From RGIG5612 sp050944475 (GTDB taxonomy: Bacteria > Bacillota > Clostridia > Lachnospirales > Lachnospiraceae), in NCBI GenBank assembly GCA_050944475.1, contig JBMNRD010000004.1:124001-188000 (forward strand): 64,000 bases of DNA. Direction: 5' to 3'. Of the stretch, positions 16,916 to 26,009 are shown piece by piece. The notes under the pieces were generated by a model that was not told the origin of the DNA, searched no databases, and saw only the letters and a list, made by a program, of their open reading frames with translations. The position numbers and the translations under genes are program-made. The number at the start of each line of letters is the position of its first letter. Positions within the stretch are counted from its first letter, which is position 1.

Positions 16916-19900
16916 CTACATGAAATCGACTTCAATGATTTCCCTGAGTTCGTTGTCACCCTTCTTGGAAAATGCCGAGAACAACCGTCCGACGTTTCTC
17001 TTTTCTGCACGGGCAATCGCCTCGTCCATTAAATCCATTACATCATTATATCCCAGTCGCACGGTCGGCTTGTTCAGCTCGTTTATCTTGGCGTGGAGTG
17101 CCAGTCTGGCCATGTCATCAAGAATATATCCCCTGTCCTTCGCATAATCCGCAGCAAGATCAGCCCACTGGATAATGCTTAATTCGTTGATATCTATTCT
17201 TGTCTGAATCAGCTCCCTTAATTCCGGGAAATTGCCAAAAATGTTTTCCGCCGCCAACTGGTTGCCCTCAAGCGCCACTAAACTGTCGTATCGTTTCAGG
17301 GAAAGCACTCTTATCAGCTCATTGATTGTGTCATCTTCAAAATAACCTATATTTTCGATAATAAGGTCGTTTCCGGCTATCTTCTCAAAGACCTTTTCAA
17401 GATTCTTGCCGTTAAGTGCGCCCGCCTGAACTTTGGCGACTGTGCCGTTTCCCCCCTTGAGTTCTTCCGTGACCGCCTTGATTATGGAAATCGTAAGATA
17501 GGTCTTGCCGCTCTTTGCATCACCGGTTATGACTAAATTGCCTCCCGTCCGGTCACCGTTTCTGATGGTGGTAACGATATGGCTTACCGCATCACACACC
17601 ATGTCCTCCATGCCGTCTATCAGAAGGTATTCAGCAATTTCTTTCCTTATTGTATCGGACAGTTCATACCTGTAAGGATGCTTCTCAAAGTGTTTTTCCG
17701 CATCGGCGGCGGGCTCTGTGCCCTCTTCATTGTCATACTCGGCATACTCATCTCCTGCCATCCACTCGGCAAGAGAATCGCCCAGCTCGTCCAGCTCTTC
17801 ATCGTCGCTAATCGATATTTCCTTCTCCCTAAGGGCCTGCTCGAACTCGGCTATTGCCTTTTCCGCATCACCTAACCGAGGCTCAACGGGCAAGCCGTTA
17901 TACGTCTTCGCCTCTTTTTCTTCATCTTCATCAAAATTTATCTCATCGAACGGAACAAATACCTCCATCAGCTCCTCGTCCGACATTTCCGGCTCTTCTT
18001 CATCTTCGCCTGTAATGTCAATGCTCTCGGGCTCTTTTTCGAATTCTTCCGTCAATTCAGCATCTTCCAATGCCGACTCTTCCGGAGAAGACTCCTCGCC
18101 TTCCTGCTCCGCAGATAAAATCTCGGCGGCATCGTCTGCTGCCTCTGATTTTCCTTCTGATTCTTTTGACAAAACTGACGCTGACTCAACCGGCGTAACG
18201 TCTGCTATTTTTTCCACTTCTATTCCTTCAAAATATAAATCGTCCATGGAATAGGGCAGTACTACAGGAGCCGACAGGTTAACGGCGTTTTGGATTTGCC
18301 TCAGCCGTTCCGCTTCCACCTCAGACACCTGATCCATATTTTCCTCAACCTTATGTGAGTAGATGTCAAAAACCTCGTCAAAGGACAACTGCCCTTCAAT
18401 ATTCTCATCCCCTGCGGACAGGAATTCAAGATTGAGTGTCAACTGGCTTCCTTCTTCCCCGGTTAACGGAATATATGATAAATCGACGTCCTCAAGGAAG
18501 CTGACATTCTCCGGCCTTTCGGCTCCGCCTTTAAAGGTCTTCGTCCGGCCGGCGGCTTTGTTCCGTCCCGGCGCCGGCCTGACAACCATGGGTGCAAAGG
18601 CTGACACTGCTGCACTAACCGCTCCGAGCTTGGCTGCTGAAGCTGCCGGCAGGTTTATAATCTCTCCCGCAATAAGACCGGTGTCCGACATCCTGCTGCT
18701 TTCAGGAGCGAACTTTTCCGTATGGCGAACCTCGCGGATCTCTTCAGGCACGACAAAAATCTCCTTCTTTCCTTTATCTGCTGCCTGTATTTCTCCGATC
18801 ATTCCGGCAGGTTCCTCAGGTTCTTCTAAATCTTCATCCGGCTCTTCAATTTTTTCGGTAAGCTCCTCGAATTCTATTTCCGCCTCCTCGATTTCTTCGG
18901 TAAACTCCTCGAATTCTATTTCCGCTTCCTCGATTTCTTCGGTAAGCTCCTCGAATTCTATTTCCGCCTCTTCAATTTCCTCAACGGACTCCTCTAAATC
19001 TTCGTCCGGCTCTTCGATTTCCTCGATAAGCTCCTCCGGCTCATCGACGGGAACTGCCGGTTCGGATTCGACATCTGCTCCATTTTCCGCAAGAAGTGCC
19101 TCAAGCATTTCCCTATTTAACACCCGGGTCTCTTCTATTTCTCTGTCCTCATCCTCATAAAATTCGGGAACGACGGGCTCCTCTTCCATGCGGTCGGGGA
19201 CAGCAGACCCTTTCATTCTGCGCAAAATCTCACTGCGGCTGATTACCCTTGTATCGGCAAATTCTTCCTCTTCAAGGGCGGCCTCCTCGGCAATTATCCT
19301 TTCAATCCAGTCTTCTTCATTCTCGGGTTCCGGTTCAACTTCAGGCTCCGCCTCAAATTCAGGCTCGGCCTCAACTCCGGTCTCTCCCTCCAATGCATCA
19401 AAAGTCTTTGCAAGCTTGGCAAACATTTCCCGGGATGTTTCAAAAGTCTCCGCCCCCTCCGGCATATCACAATCTTCCGGGCTCTCTTCTATGCCGCTTT
19501 CTTCGTTATCCCTGTCAAGTCCTGCGACGCTGTCAAGCTCCCGTCTGATTTCATCAATGGGTATAACCCTGGTGTCATCTATTTCGTCTGAATCGTGCCC
19601 GCAGAGAATTCTCCTGTCAGGAGCGCAACTGTCCTCCGGCAAGAAATCTTCTTCAAGTTTCTCAAAATATTCCTCTTCGTAATTTTCTTCGTCAAATGCT
19701 TCCCCGTCCTCATCCTTAACGTCCTCTCCGTAATCCTCCGGGTACACCACGGTGTATTCCGCTTTCGGGACCCCGTCCAAAGTCTCCTCGAATATAATTT
19801 CCGAAGTTGTTTCCGCATGGACAGGCCGCGCATGTTCCGGGTGCATAAATTCCGACTCCGTCTCCGGTGCCAAGGCGGTTGAAGGTGCGGACAAGGGTGC

Positions 19901-20623
19901 GGTGTCCGCGAAGTATTCCTTATAAAATTCTTCGGCCATCTTCTCGCTTTCTTCCGACTCTTCCTTGCCGGTTACGGGTGTCATTTCCCCTTCGTCCATG
20001 TACTCGCGCATCATATGTTCATACTTAATCTGCTGCTGCGGAGTAAGAGCGCAATGAGCAAACTTCAGCTCCAAGGCCTTTTTTACATATTTACCGTCTG
20101 CATACCACAGGGAAATATCGTCGCACATAGCCACACATTTTTCAACCTGACCGGTTTCGTGATACAGCTGTGCCAATTCACACTGCCATTTATCATCCTT
20201 TTCCCGGGAAACATAGGCTTCCAGCACTTTTATCAATTCGCCCTTTGGAATGCCGCCGGCTTTTCCGATTTCATATTTCAAAAGGAGCCTCTTACTGTCA
20301 TTCTTGGCCACACTGCAGAAATCCTCATAGAACCCGACGGCACTGTCCAAATCATCCACCTTTATGGACAATTCGCTCAGCTTGTAAACAATCTGCCTGC
20401 CGATGTTGGCATGATTGCGCTCATAGGCAACAAGAAGGGCCTCTCTGGCCATGTCATAATTACCCCGTTGCTCATACGAATCGGAGATAATCTCAAGAAT
20501 TTTCGTTTCCTTGATTTTTGCAAGATCAATCTGATCGGCAAACGCCGTGACCCTTTCATAGTTGCCTGCTTCGTGGCTTCGTCTGATTTCTTCCAGAAAT
20601 TCACGGTATTCCTGCTTGTCCAT
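16916..20623 (-). CDS. TPR / acidic-repeat / AAA-type ATPase protein
   Basis: A 1,235-residue cytoplasmic protein (no signal peptide or membrane segment). Residues 1-205 are helical TPR-like repeats (for example GNYDMAREALLVAYERN). Residues about 210-980 are extremely acidic and low-complexity, with three tandem 14-residue units EEIEEAEIEFEELT. About 985-1235 is a P-loop ATPase: Walker A GDAKSGKTY near 1035, a Walker B-like NDLIIENIGYFEDD, and arginine-rich helices resembling CbbX/SpoVK-type AAA modules. The ATG at 20623 follows GGAG inside the end of recR (1-nt gap between genes). Its stable link to recR suggests a DNA or chromosome-associated role, but this is inference. I know no characterised homologue. 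Confidence 0.9.
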   Translation of the reverse strand: MDKQEYREFLEEIRRSHEAGNYERVTAFADQIDLAKIKETKILEIISDSYEQRGNYDMAREALLVAYERNHANIGRQIVYKLSELSIKVDDLDSAVGFYEDFCSVAKNDSKRLLLKYEIGKAGGIPKGELIKVLEAYVSREKDDKWQCELAQLYHETGQVEKCVAMCDDISLWYADGKYVKKALELKFAHCALTPQQQIKYEHMMREYMDEGEMTPVTGKEESEESEKMAEEFYKEYFADTAPLSAPSTALAPETESEFMHPEHARPVHAETTSEIIFEETLDGVPKAEYTVVYPEDYGEDVKDEDGEAFDEENYEEEYFEKLEEDFLPEDSCAPDRRILCGHDSDEIDDTRVIPIDEIRRELDSVAGLDRDNEESGIEESPEDCDMPEGAETFETSREMFAKLAKTFDALEGETGVEAEPEFEAEPEVEPEPENEEDWIERIIAEEAALEEEEFADTRVISRSEILRRMKGSAVPDRMEEEPVVPEFYEDEDREIEETRVLNREMLEALLAENGADVESEPAVPVDEPEELIEEIEEPDEDLEESVEEIEEAEIEFEELTEEIEEAEIEFEEFTEEIEEAEIEFEELTEKIEEPDEDLEEPEEPAGMIGEIQAADKGKKEIFVVPEEIREVRHTEKFAPESSRMSDTGLIAGEIINLPAASAAKLGAVSAAVSAFAPMVVRPAPGRNKAAGRTKTFKGGAERPENVSFLEDVDLSYIPLTGEEGSQLTLNLEFLSAGDENIEGQLSFDEVFDIYSHKVEENMDQVSEVEAERLRQIQNAVNLSAPVVLPYSMDDLYFEGIEVEKIADVTPVESASVLSKESEGKSEAADDAAEILSAEQEGEESSPEESALEDAELTEEFEKEPESIDITGEDEEEPEMSDEELMEVFVPFDEINFDEDEEKEAKTYNGLPVEPRLGDAEKAIAEFEQALREKEISISDDEELDELGDSLAEWMAGDEYAEYDNEEGTEPAADAEKHFEKHPYRYELSDTIRKEIAEYLLIDGMEDMVCDAVSHIVTTIRNGDRTGGNLVITGDAKSGKTYLTISIIKAVTEELKGGNGTVAKVQAGALNGKNLEKVFEKIAGNDLIIENIGYFEDDTINELIRVLSLKRYDSLVALEGNQLAAENIFGNFPELRELIQTRIDINELSIIQWADLAADYAKDRGYILDDMARLALHAKINELNKPTVRLGYNDVMDLMDEAIARAEKRNVGRLFSAFSKKGDNELREIIEVDFM
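18869..18994 (-). repeat. Three tandem 42-bp repeats within the large ATPase gene
   Basis: Units start with GAATTC at 18869, 18911 and 18953, exactly 42 bases apart, and encode 14-residue acidic repeats. A partial copy lies just before (from 18850). The flanking sequence encoding EPDEDLEE also recurs. Copy number probably varies by slippage or recombination. Confidence 0.9.
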
Positions 20624-20624
20624 A

Positions 20625-21221
20625 TTAAATCTCCACTCTTCCGTCAAGTGCCCTTAATAAGGTTACCTCGTCAATACATTCCAAATCTCCGCCAACCGGA
20701 ACCCCGCTGGCGATTCTGCTGACCTTTATGCCCGCCAGCTTTATGTGCTTGCTGATGTACATTGCCGTCGTCTCGCCCTCAATGGACGAATTGGTTGCGA
20801 TAATGACTTCCTTTACATCTCCCCTGAGTCGCTCAATCAGTTCCTTCAGCCTGATATCGCCGGGTCCTATTCCCAGCATGGGAGAAATGGCCCCGCCCAA
20901 CACGTGGTACACTCCCTCATATTTGCCGATTTTCTCGTATGCGGCCATGTCACGCGTATTTTCAACAACCATTATCGTGCCGTGGTCTCTTTTTTTACTC
21001 CTGCAAATGGGACATTCTTCCTCATCCGTTATCGTAAAGCAGGTTTTGCAAAAATGTATGTTCTGCTTTGCCTCAAGAATTGCCGTGGACAGCGCCCTGA
21101 CATTTTCCTCCGGCTGGTCAATTATGTGAAAGGCCAGCCTTGCTGCCGACTTTGGTCCTATGCCCGGCAACTGGGACAATTCACCGATAAGTCTCGAAAT
21201 ATGATTACTGAAATAGTCCAT
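20625..21221 (-). CDS. recR: Recombination mediator RecR
   Basis: Acts with RecO and RecF to load RecA on gapped DNA. The 198-residue length is normal. It shows an N-terminal helix-hairpin-helix (LSQLPGIGPKSAARLAFHI, near 14-32), a zinc finger CKTCFTITDEEECPIC near 57-72, and a C-terminal TOPRIM domain with VVENTRDMAAYEK near 80. The start overlaps the end of ybaB by 17 nt. It is part of the dnaX-ybaB-recR block. Confidence 0.98.
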   Translation of the reverse strand: MDYFSNHISRLIGELSQLPGIGPKSAARLAFHIIDQPEENVRALSTAILEAKQNIHFCKTCFTITDEEECPICRSKKRDHGTIMVVENTRDMAAYEKIGKYEGVYHVLGGAISPMLGIGPGDIRLKELIERLRGDVKEVIIATNSSIEGETTAMYISKHIKLAGIKVSRIASGVPVGGDLECIDEVTLLRALDGRVEI

Positions 21222-21567
21222 CCGCGCTTCCCATGCCTTCGGCTATCCGGGACATTCTCTCCCGGGACAGCTCTTCCATTTTCCACAGGGCCTCATTTGC
21301 CGCTGCCATTACAAGATCCTCAAGCATCTCAACATCATCGGGATCCAAAACATCCTTGTCTATCTTGACGGATGTTATCATCTTTTTTCCGGATACCGAA
21401 ATCTCAACAGCTCCGCCGCCGGCGCTTGCACTGACAACCTCATCTTCAAGAGCTGCCTGCGTTTCTTCCATCTGGCGTTGCATCTTCTGGGCCTGCTTGA
21501 GCAGATTGTTCATATTTCCCGGCATTCCGCCGCCGAAATTACCGTAGCTGCCTTTTCCCTTTGCCAA
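21205..21567 (-). CDS. ybaB: Nucleoid-associated protein YbaB/EbfC
   Basis: A small dimeric DNA-binding protein conserved between dnaX and recR. It has 120 residues with the family core NNLLKQAQKMQRQMEETQ near 20-37 and a C-terminal AANEALWKMEELSRERM. I choose the TTG at 21567, two nt after the dnaX stop, because GGAGGA lies 9 nt upstream. An internal ATG at residue 15 is an alternative that would remove a Gly-rich N-terminus. Confidence 0.95.
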   Translation of the reverse strand: MAKGKGSYGNFGGGMPGNMNNLLKQAQKMQRQMEETQAALEDEVVSASAGGGAVEISVSGKKMITSVKIDKDVLDPDDVEMLEDLVMAAANEALWKMEELSRERMSRIAEGMGSADGLFQ

Positions 21568-21568
21568 A

Positions 21569-23170
21569 CTACATTTCCTCCGTTCCTATGTCGAAATTTA
21601 TATTTCTGCTTAACAATTCCTCCGGAAATGTCTTGTCCGTCTCCGTTACAGGAGGGGCAGAAGTCACTTCTTTTACCGATAACCGGACATTGCGCCCCGT
21701 TACCTGAAGAATGTTTTTTTCTATTTCCTCTGCATACTCCCTGATCGAGCCTGCGCTGGCACCGCTTTCTATGCTCAGTACTGCCACGTCCCCTGTTTCT
21801 TCCACGGAAAAGACCTTCTTTATTGCAGCCTTCACCCTGCCCTCGCACATTGAAACTATATCCTTCCAGCTTGCCCAAATCAGGCCGTCATCGGATTGCG
21901 TGAACAGCTCCGCCTGCGTTGCCGGCTCCGGCGGCGCCTCTTTTCCCGTTTCGACATTTTCATGGGAGAGCTGTTCGGCACTTACAAGGGGCTGCATCCG
22001 TAACTTGGTCTTTGCGGCCACTGCTCTTTCTTCCATCTGTCTTATTCTGTCCGCAAGAGAGCCCGCGTCTGATTCCATTTGAGGCACGGCCATTTTTATA
22101 ACTGCGACCTCTGCCAATATCCGCCTTGATGGGGAAAATTTAATATCCGCCAAAAGCTGCGAAAGTATCCTTATGTATCTGACAAGGACTTCTCCGTCGG
22201 CTCCCCTTGCATCCTCCATGAGGGCATCTATGTTCTCCCTTGAGATTCCCAGCAGTTCTTCACATTCACCGCCGCTTATCCCCGCCATCAGCAGGTTTCT
22301 TATGTACCAAACAAAATCGTTTACAAAACGGCTGAGATCCTTGCCCTCGTTCACCGCATTGTTTAAAATCTTCAATGCTGCTTGTGAGTCTCCGGCATAT
22401 ATGGCCCGGAACATCCGGGAAAATGTTTCCGTGTCCACGGCACCAAGGGTCAGCAACACATTTTCATAGGTAAGCGCGTTCCCTAAATTAAAGGCAATGC
22501 ACTTGTCCAAAAGGCTGATTGCGTCACGCATCGAGCCGTCGCCCATCTGTGCTATGTAGGCCAATGCCTTATTGCTTGCATCTATTCCTTCCTGTGTTGC
22601 CAGTTCGGCAAGATTATCTGCAATAACCTCGTTGCCGATTCTGTGGAAATCGTACCGCTGACATCTGGAAAGAATCGTGATAGGCAGCTTGTGGGGCTCG
22701 GTGGTTGCCAGAATAAATACCGCATAAGCCGGGGGCTCCTCCAGCGTCTTCAGGAATGCATTGAAAGCAGGACCCGACAACATGTGAGCCTCGTCAATTA
22801 TGTACACCTTGTATTCCCCTTTAACGGGGGGATACTGGACTTCTTCTATGATGCGCCGGATGTCGTCCACGCCGGTATTGGAGGCTGCATCCACTTCAAC
22901 TATGTCCATGAAAGCATCCCGTATTGCGGCAAGGCAGTTCTCACACTCGTTGCAAGGCTCGCCTCCGGCATTTGCCGGACAGTTGATGGCACGGGCAAAC
23001 AGCTTGGCTACCGAGGTTTTTCCTGTTCCCCGGGTTCCGGTGAACAGATATGCATGCCCGATCCGGCCGTTCTTTATCTGATTGGTAAGTGTACGTACGA
23101 CATGTTCCTGGCCTTTAACCTGCCCGAAGGTACGGGGTCTGAATTTTCTGTATAAGGCCATATATGACAT
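21569..23170 (-). CDS. dnaX: DNA polymerase III subunit gamma/tau
   Basis: The clamp-loader ATPase of the replisome. The 533-residue protein has Walker A GTRGTGKT near 45-52, four zinc-binding cysteines (CPANAGGEPCNECENC), Walker B IIDEAHML, and sensor motif LATTEP. A variable domain follows that in tau contacts the polymerase (about 370-533). The ATG at 23170 follows GGAGAA. Its own promoter lies just downstream of the SRP RNA gene. I see no convincing programmed frameshift site that would give a separate gamma form. Confidence 0.97.
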   Translation of the reverse strand: MSYMALYRKFRPRTFGQVKGQEHVVRTLTNQIKNGRIGHAYLFTGTRGTGKTSVAKLFARAINCPANAGGEPCNECENCLAAIRDAFMDIVEVDAASNTGVDDIRRIIEEVQYPPVKGEYKVYIIDEAHMLSGPAFNAFLKTLEEPPAYAVFILATTEPHKLPITILSRCQRYDFHRIGNEVIADNLAELATQEGIDASNKALAYIAQMGDGSMRDAISLLDKCIAFNLGNALTYENVLLTLGAVDTETFSRMFRAIYAGDSQAALKILNNAVNEGKDLSRFVNDFVWYIRNLLMAGISGGECEELLGISRENIDALMEDARGADGEVLVRYIRILSQLLADIKFSPSRRILAEVAVIKMAVPQMESDAGSLADRIRQMEERAVAAKTKLRMQPLVSAEQLSHENVETGKEAPPEPATQAELFTQSDDGLIWASWKDIVSMCEGRVKAAIKKVFSVEETGDVAVLSIESGASAGSIREYAEEIEKNILQVTGRNVRLSVKEVTSAPPVTETDKTFPEELLSRNINFDIGTEEM

Positions 23171-23221
23171 TGTCGGTTCTCCAATCGGTCGCTGAAAAAT
23201 AAAGATAAATTGTCACAATGT

Positions 23222-23250
23222 ATAGTAACATACCGAACCGCCATTATCAA
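23222..23250 (-). promoter_or_regulatory. dnaX promoter
   Basis: On the minus strand TTGATA and TACTAT are spaced by 17 bases, 52 nt upstream of the dnaX start and downstream of the SRP RNA terminator. Confidence 0.55.
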
Positions 23251-23282
23251 CATTTTGACTTTTTAAAATAAAGAAAAAAAGT

Positions 23283-23320
23283 AAAAAAACATGTCCTTCC
23301 GCAACTGCGCAAAAACATGT
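23283..23320 (-). terminator. Terminator of SRP RNA gene
   Basis: On the minus strand ACATGT...ACATGT closes a hairpin containing a GCGC/GTTGCG inner stem and is directly followed by seven T residues. It lies 23 nt after the 3' end of the SRP RNA. Confidence 0.7.
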
Positions 23321-23342
23321 TCGGCGTCCGTACATTATTTTT

Positions 23343-23495
23343 CATAGCCGCTTTACACGGCGCAGCTCCGCTCCGGCTTCCCGGCGTCACACGAGAAGCA
23401 CCTCTTAGTGCTGCTCCGTTCCCGGCCTGACACGGTTCGCGGGTTCTCGTTGCGTCGGACCGAAACATCATCGCTCTCCGTGCAAAACGGCTATG
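23343..23495 (-). ncRNA. ffs: Signal recognition particle RNA
   Basis: On the minus strand the sequence contains the universally conserved SRP helix 8 motif GTCAGGCCGGGAACGGAGC (around 23415-23433), which binds Ffh. The ends pair: CATAGCCG at the 5' side with CGGCTATG at the 3' side, followed inward by GCACGG with CCGTGT. This closes a long rod about 153 nt long. Position between tadA and dnaX is the classic clostridial and bacillar location. The closed ends and length suggest a form lacking a complete Alu domain, but the exact ends are inferred. A consensus promoter lies upstream and a terminator downstream. Confidence 0.92.
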
Positions 23496-23515
23496 AAAAA
23501 CAATGTGCATCGAAT

Positions 23516-24034
23516 TCAGGTGAAATTATAAGTCCCGTCATTGCCTGTGTCAAGATTCTTTCGGTTCGTCTTTGGCTGTCTCAGCTCGGCAAAGAAGGTT
23601 TTCAGCATGGCGGCACATTCCTCTTCAAGGATTCCTCTTTCCACCTCTACACGGTGATTAAATCCGGGTACTTCAAATATATTGAGAAGGCTGCCGGCAC
23701 AACCTGCCTTCGGATTCATTGCCCCGATGAAAAGCCTTCTTATCCTTGCCTGGATAATTGCCCCGGAGCACATCTGGCAGGGTTCAAGGGTCACATACAT
23801 TTCCGTCTCATCCAGGCGCCAGTCTTTCACATGCTTGCAGGCCCTTTTTATTGCATATATCTCGGCATGGGCAAGAGCAGAGCGGTCTGTCATCCGCCTG
23901 TTATAGCCGCGCCCGATAATCCTGTCATTGAGCACAATAACGCAGCCAATGGGGACCTCCCCCTTTTTGGCGGCTTTCTTAGCCTCCCGGACGGCCTCCC
24001 TCATATACTTTTCTTCACGCGTCAATCCGTTCAA
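23516..24034 (-). CDS. tadA: tRNA adenosine(34) deaminase
   Basis: Converts A34 to inosine in tRNA-Arg(ACG). It has 172 residues with the cytidine-deaminase-fold zinc site: HAEIYAI near 56 (His and catalytic Glu) and PCQMC near 85-89. The start is a TTG at 24034 with AGGAG upstream; no in-frame ATG gives a full N-terminus. Thirteen nt separate it from tyrA, so it probably ends the aroF-tyrA-tadA transcript. The SRP RNA promoter is embedded in its last codons. Confidence 0.95.
   Translation of the reverse strand: MNGLTREEKYMREAVREAKKAAKKGEVPIGCVIVLNDRIIGRGYNRRMTDRSALAHAEIYAIKRACKHVKDWRLDETEMYVTLEPCQMCSGAIIQARIRRLFIGAMNPKAGCAGSLLNIFEVPGFNHRVEVERGILEEECAAMLKTFFAELRQPKTNRKNLDTGNDGTYNFT
23525..23553 (-). 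promoter_or_regulatory. Perfect consensus promoter for SRP RNA
   Basis: On the minus strand TTGACA and TATAAT are spaced by exactly 17 bases, all twelve positions matching consensus. It lies inside the 3' end of tadA. The predicted start (about 23517) would leave a short 5' leader before the paired SRP ends. Such strength suits a stable RNA gene. Confidence 0.9.
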
Positions 24035-24046
24035 TTTCCGATACTC

Positions 24047-24892
24047 CTACTTCATATCGTTGCGATCGGCCTGTTCCTTGCGAAGGCGCCCCTCTTTCAG
24101 CAACTGCATAAGAACCTCTTCGTCATTGTTTTTCAGGGCATCTTCATATTTTTGCAGCGCCTCTATAAGCTCTGTGGTTTCCCGAAGAAGATTTTCCCTG
24201 TTTTCTAAAAACAACTCTGCCCACATAACCTCGTTCAGCCGCGCAACTCTGGTCAAATCCTTGTAGCTGCCTGCGGAAAATCCCTTATGCGCCAGCGCGG
24301 TTTCGCTTTTCACAAATGCGCTGGAGGCCACATGGGCCAGCTGGGAGGTGTAGGCTATAATCTTGTCATGACGGACTGCCGTTGTGATTTCAAGGTTGGT
24401 GAATCCAATGGCCCCCCAGAACTTTTTAAGCTGCTCAAGCAGTTCTATCGGCGCTCCCTGCGGCGGAACCAAAATAATGGAAGCATTGTTAAACATGCTC
24501 CGGTTTGAATTTTCAAAACCGCTTCTTTCAATGCCCGCCATGGGGTGGGCTCCCACAAAAACAAACCCGTTTTCCTCCGCCAAGGGCATCAGTTCCTTAC
24601 AGATGCATTCCTTTACGCCGCAGGTATCCATGACGATTGCTCCCGGCTTGAATTTGCGGTAATTGTTCTTTACAAAATCTATCGTATCCCCGGGGTACAG
24701 GGCAACTATCAGATAATCGCATATTCCCAGACGCTCGTCATTCAGCTCGGCATCAATTGCCTCCAGAAGCTTTGCCTTGTAAATAACGGTCTCATTTATA
24801 TCCATGCCCATGACCGTGTCGGCCGTTTCATGCTTGATTGCCCTTGCGATACTTCCGCCGATCAGTCCCAGGCCTATGATTCCTATGTTCAT
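24047..24892 (-). CDS. tyrA: Prephenate dehydrogenase
   Basis: Oxidatively decarboxylates prephenate to 4-hydroxyphenylpyruvate for tyrosine synthesis. The 281-residue protein begins with the Rossmann motif GIIGLGLIGGSIA. It has the prephenate-binding HPMAGIERSGFENS region near 117-130 and helical C-terminal dimerisation segments. There is no C-terminal ACT domain, so tyrosine feedback through that domain is not expected. GGAAGG precedes the ATG. It lies 23 nt after aroF. Confidence 0.94.
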   Translation of the reverse strand: MNIGIIGLGLIGGSIARAIKHETADTVMGMDINETVIYKAKLLEAIDAELNDERLGICDYLIVALYPGDTIDFVKNNYRKFKPGAIVMDTCGVKECICKELMPLAEENGFVFVGAHPMAGIERSGFENSNRSMFNNASIILVPPQGAPIELLEQLKKFWGAIGFTNLEITTAVRHDKIIAYTSQLAHVASSAFVKSETALAHKGFSAGSYKDLTRVARLNEVMWAELFLENRENLLRETTELIEALQKYEDALKNNDEEVLMQLLKEGRLRKEQADRNDMK

Positions 24893-24915
24893 CCCGTATC
24901 CTTTCCTTCCGGCTT

Positions 24916-25929
24916 TTATCCGCCGTACTTATGTGCGAACGGTCTTATGGCATTTACCGCACGTACAATCTCATCAAATGCCTCCGGTGTCAATGACTGA
25001 GGACCGTCGCACAATGCGTGCGCGGGGTCGTTATGCACCTCTATCATCAGTCCGTCCGCTCCTGCTGCCACAGCCGCCAGAGACATGGGCATAACCAGCT
25101 CGGACTTGCCGGTTGCATGGCTCGGATCCACGATTACAGGCAGATGCGACATTTTCTTCAGCATTGGTATAGCAGATAAGTCCAGGGTATTTCTTGTGGC
25201 TGTCTCAAAAGTTCTGATTCCCCTTTCGCAAAGTATTACATTCTCATTCCCACCGGCCATAATATATTCGGCGCTCATCAGCAACTCTTCAAGAGTGTTT
25301 GCCAAACCTCTTTTGAGAAGCACGGGCTTGTCCGTATGGCCAAGCTCTTTAAGCAATTCGAAATTTTGCATATTGCGGGCACCCACCTGAATCAAATCCA
25401 CATTCTCAAAAAGCGGCAGATGGCTCAAATCCATTATTTCGGTTACTATCGGCAGTCCGCTTTGGCGCTTTGCCTCAAGCAGGAGCTCTAACCCCTCATT
25501 TCTCAATCCCTGAAACGAATACGGTGAAGTTCTGGGCTTAAAGGCTCCGCCGCGAAGAAGTGTTGCTCCGGATTTTCGTACACTTTCCGCAACCATGCAC
25601 ATTTGCTCCACACTCTCAACAGAGCAGGGACCGGCAATAATATTAAAGTTGCCGCCTCCGATCTTTACCCCGGCAACATCCACAACCGTATCTTCCGGAT
25701 GAAATTTTCTGTTGGCATTCTTGTACGGTTCCTGAACCCTTTTGACATCTTCAACAATATCAAGCGCCATTATCAGGTCTATGTCGACCCCCGACGTGTC
25801 TCCCACAAGGCCGACGATATGTGTTCCCGCCCCGCGGCTCTCGTGAATGTCTAAATCCATGCTTCTTAGCCATAAAAGAAGATTGTCATACTGTTCCTTC
25901 TTGGGGTTGTCTTTTAAAATTACTATCAT
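24916..25929 (-). CDS. aroF: 3-deoxy-7-phosphoheptulonate synthase
   Basis: The first step of the shikimate pathway, condensing phosphoenolpyruvate with erythrose 4-phosphate. The 337-residue protein is of the class I-beta type: an N-terminal ferredoxin-like regulatory domain (about 1-70) precedes the KDO8P-like barrel. The barrel shows AGPCSVES near 100, GGAFKPRTSPYSFQG near 125, and IVDPSHATGKSELV near 264, which contains metal and substrate ligands. Regulation by aromatic amino acids through the N-terminal domain is known for the family. AAAGGAAA precedes the ATG. No T-box or trp/tyr leader was recognised upstream. Confidence 0.96.
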   Translation of the reverse strand: MIVILKDNPKKEQYDNLLLWLRSMDLDIHESRGAGTHIVGLVGDTSGVDIDLIMALDIVEDVKRVQEPYKNANRKFHPEDTVVDVAGVKIGGGNFNIIAGPCSVESVEQMCMVAESVRKSGATLLRGGAFKPRTSPYSFQGLRNEGLELLLEAKRQSGLPIVTEIMDLSHLPLFENVDLIQVGARNMQNFELLKELGHTDKPVLLKRGLANTLEELLMSAEYIMAGGNENVILCERGIRTFETATRNTLDLSAIPMLKKMSHLPVIVDPSHATGKSELVMPMSLAAVAAGADGLMIEVHNDPAHALCDGPQSLTPEAFDEIVRAVNAIRPFAHKYGG

Positions 25930-26009
25930 TTCATTTTCCTTTCGTATTCCTAAACGAAAAGTCGAATGCCCAGAATGAAAACTGAATATCCGGCATGTTT
26001 TTAAACTTC

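Noticed and set aside
17718..19682. Long plus-strand Ser-rich open frames
   Set aside because: They are antisense shadows of the Glu/Asp-rich linker of the large ATPase gene; codons for Glu and Asp read as Ser-rich on the other strand. No ribosome binding sites.
21700..21730. A-AAA-AAC slippery heptamer near the end of dnaX
   Set aside because: It lies near the C-terminus, and a -1 shift there would not produce a normal gamma form; no supporting stem-loop was seen.
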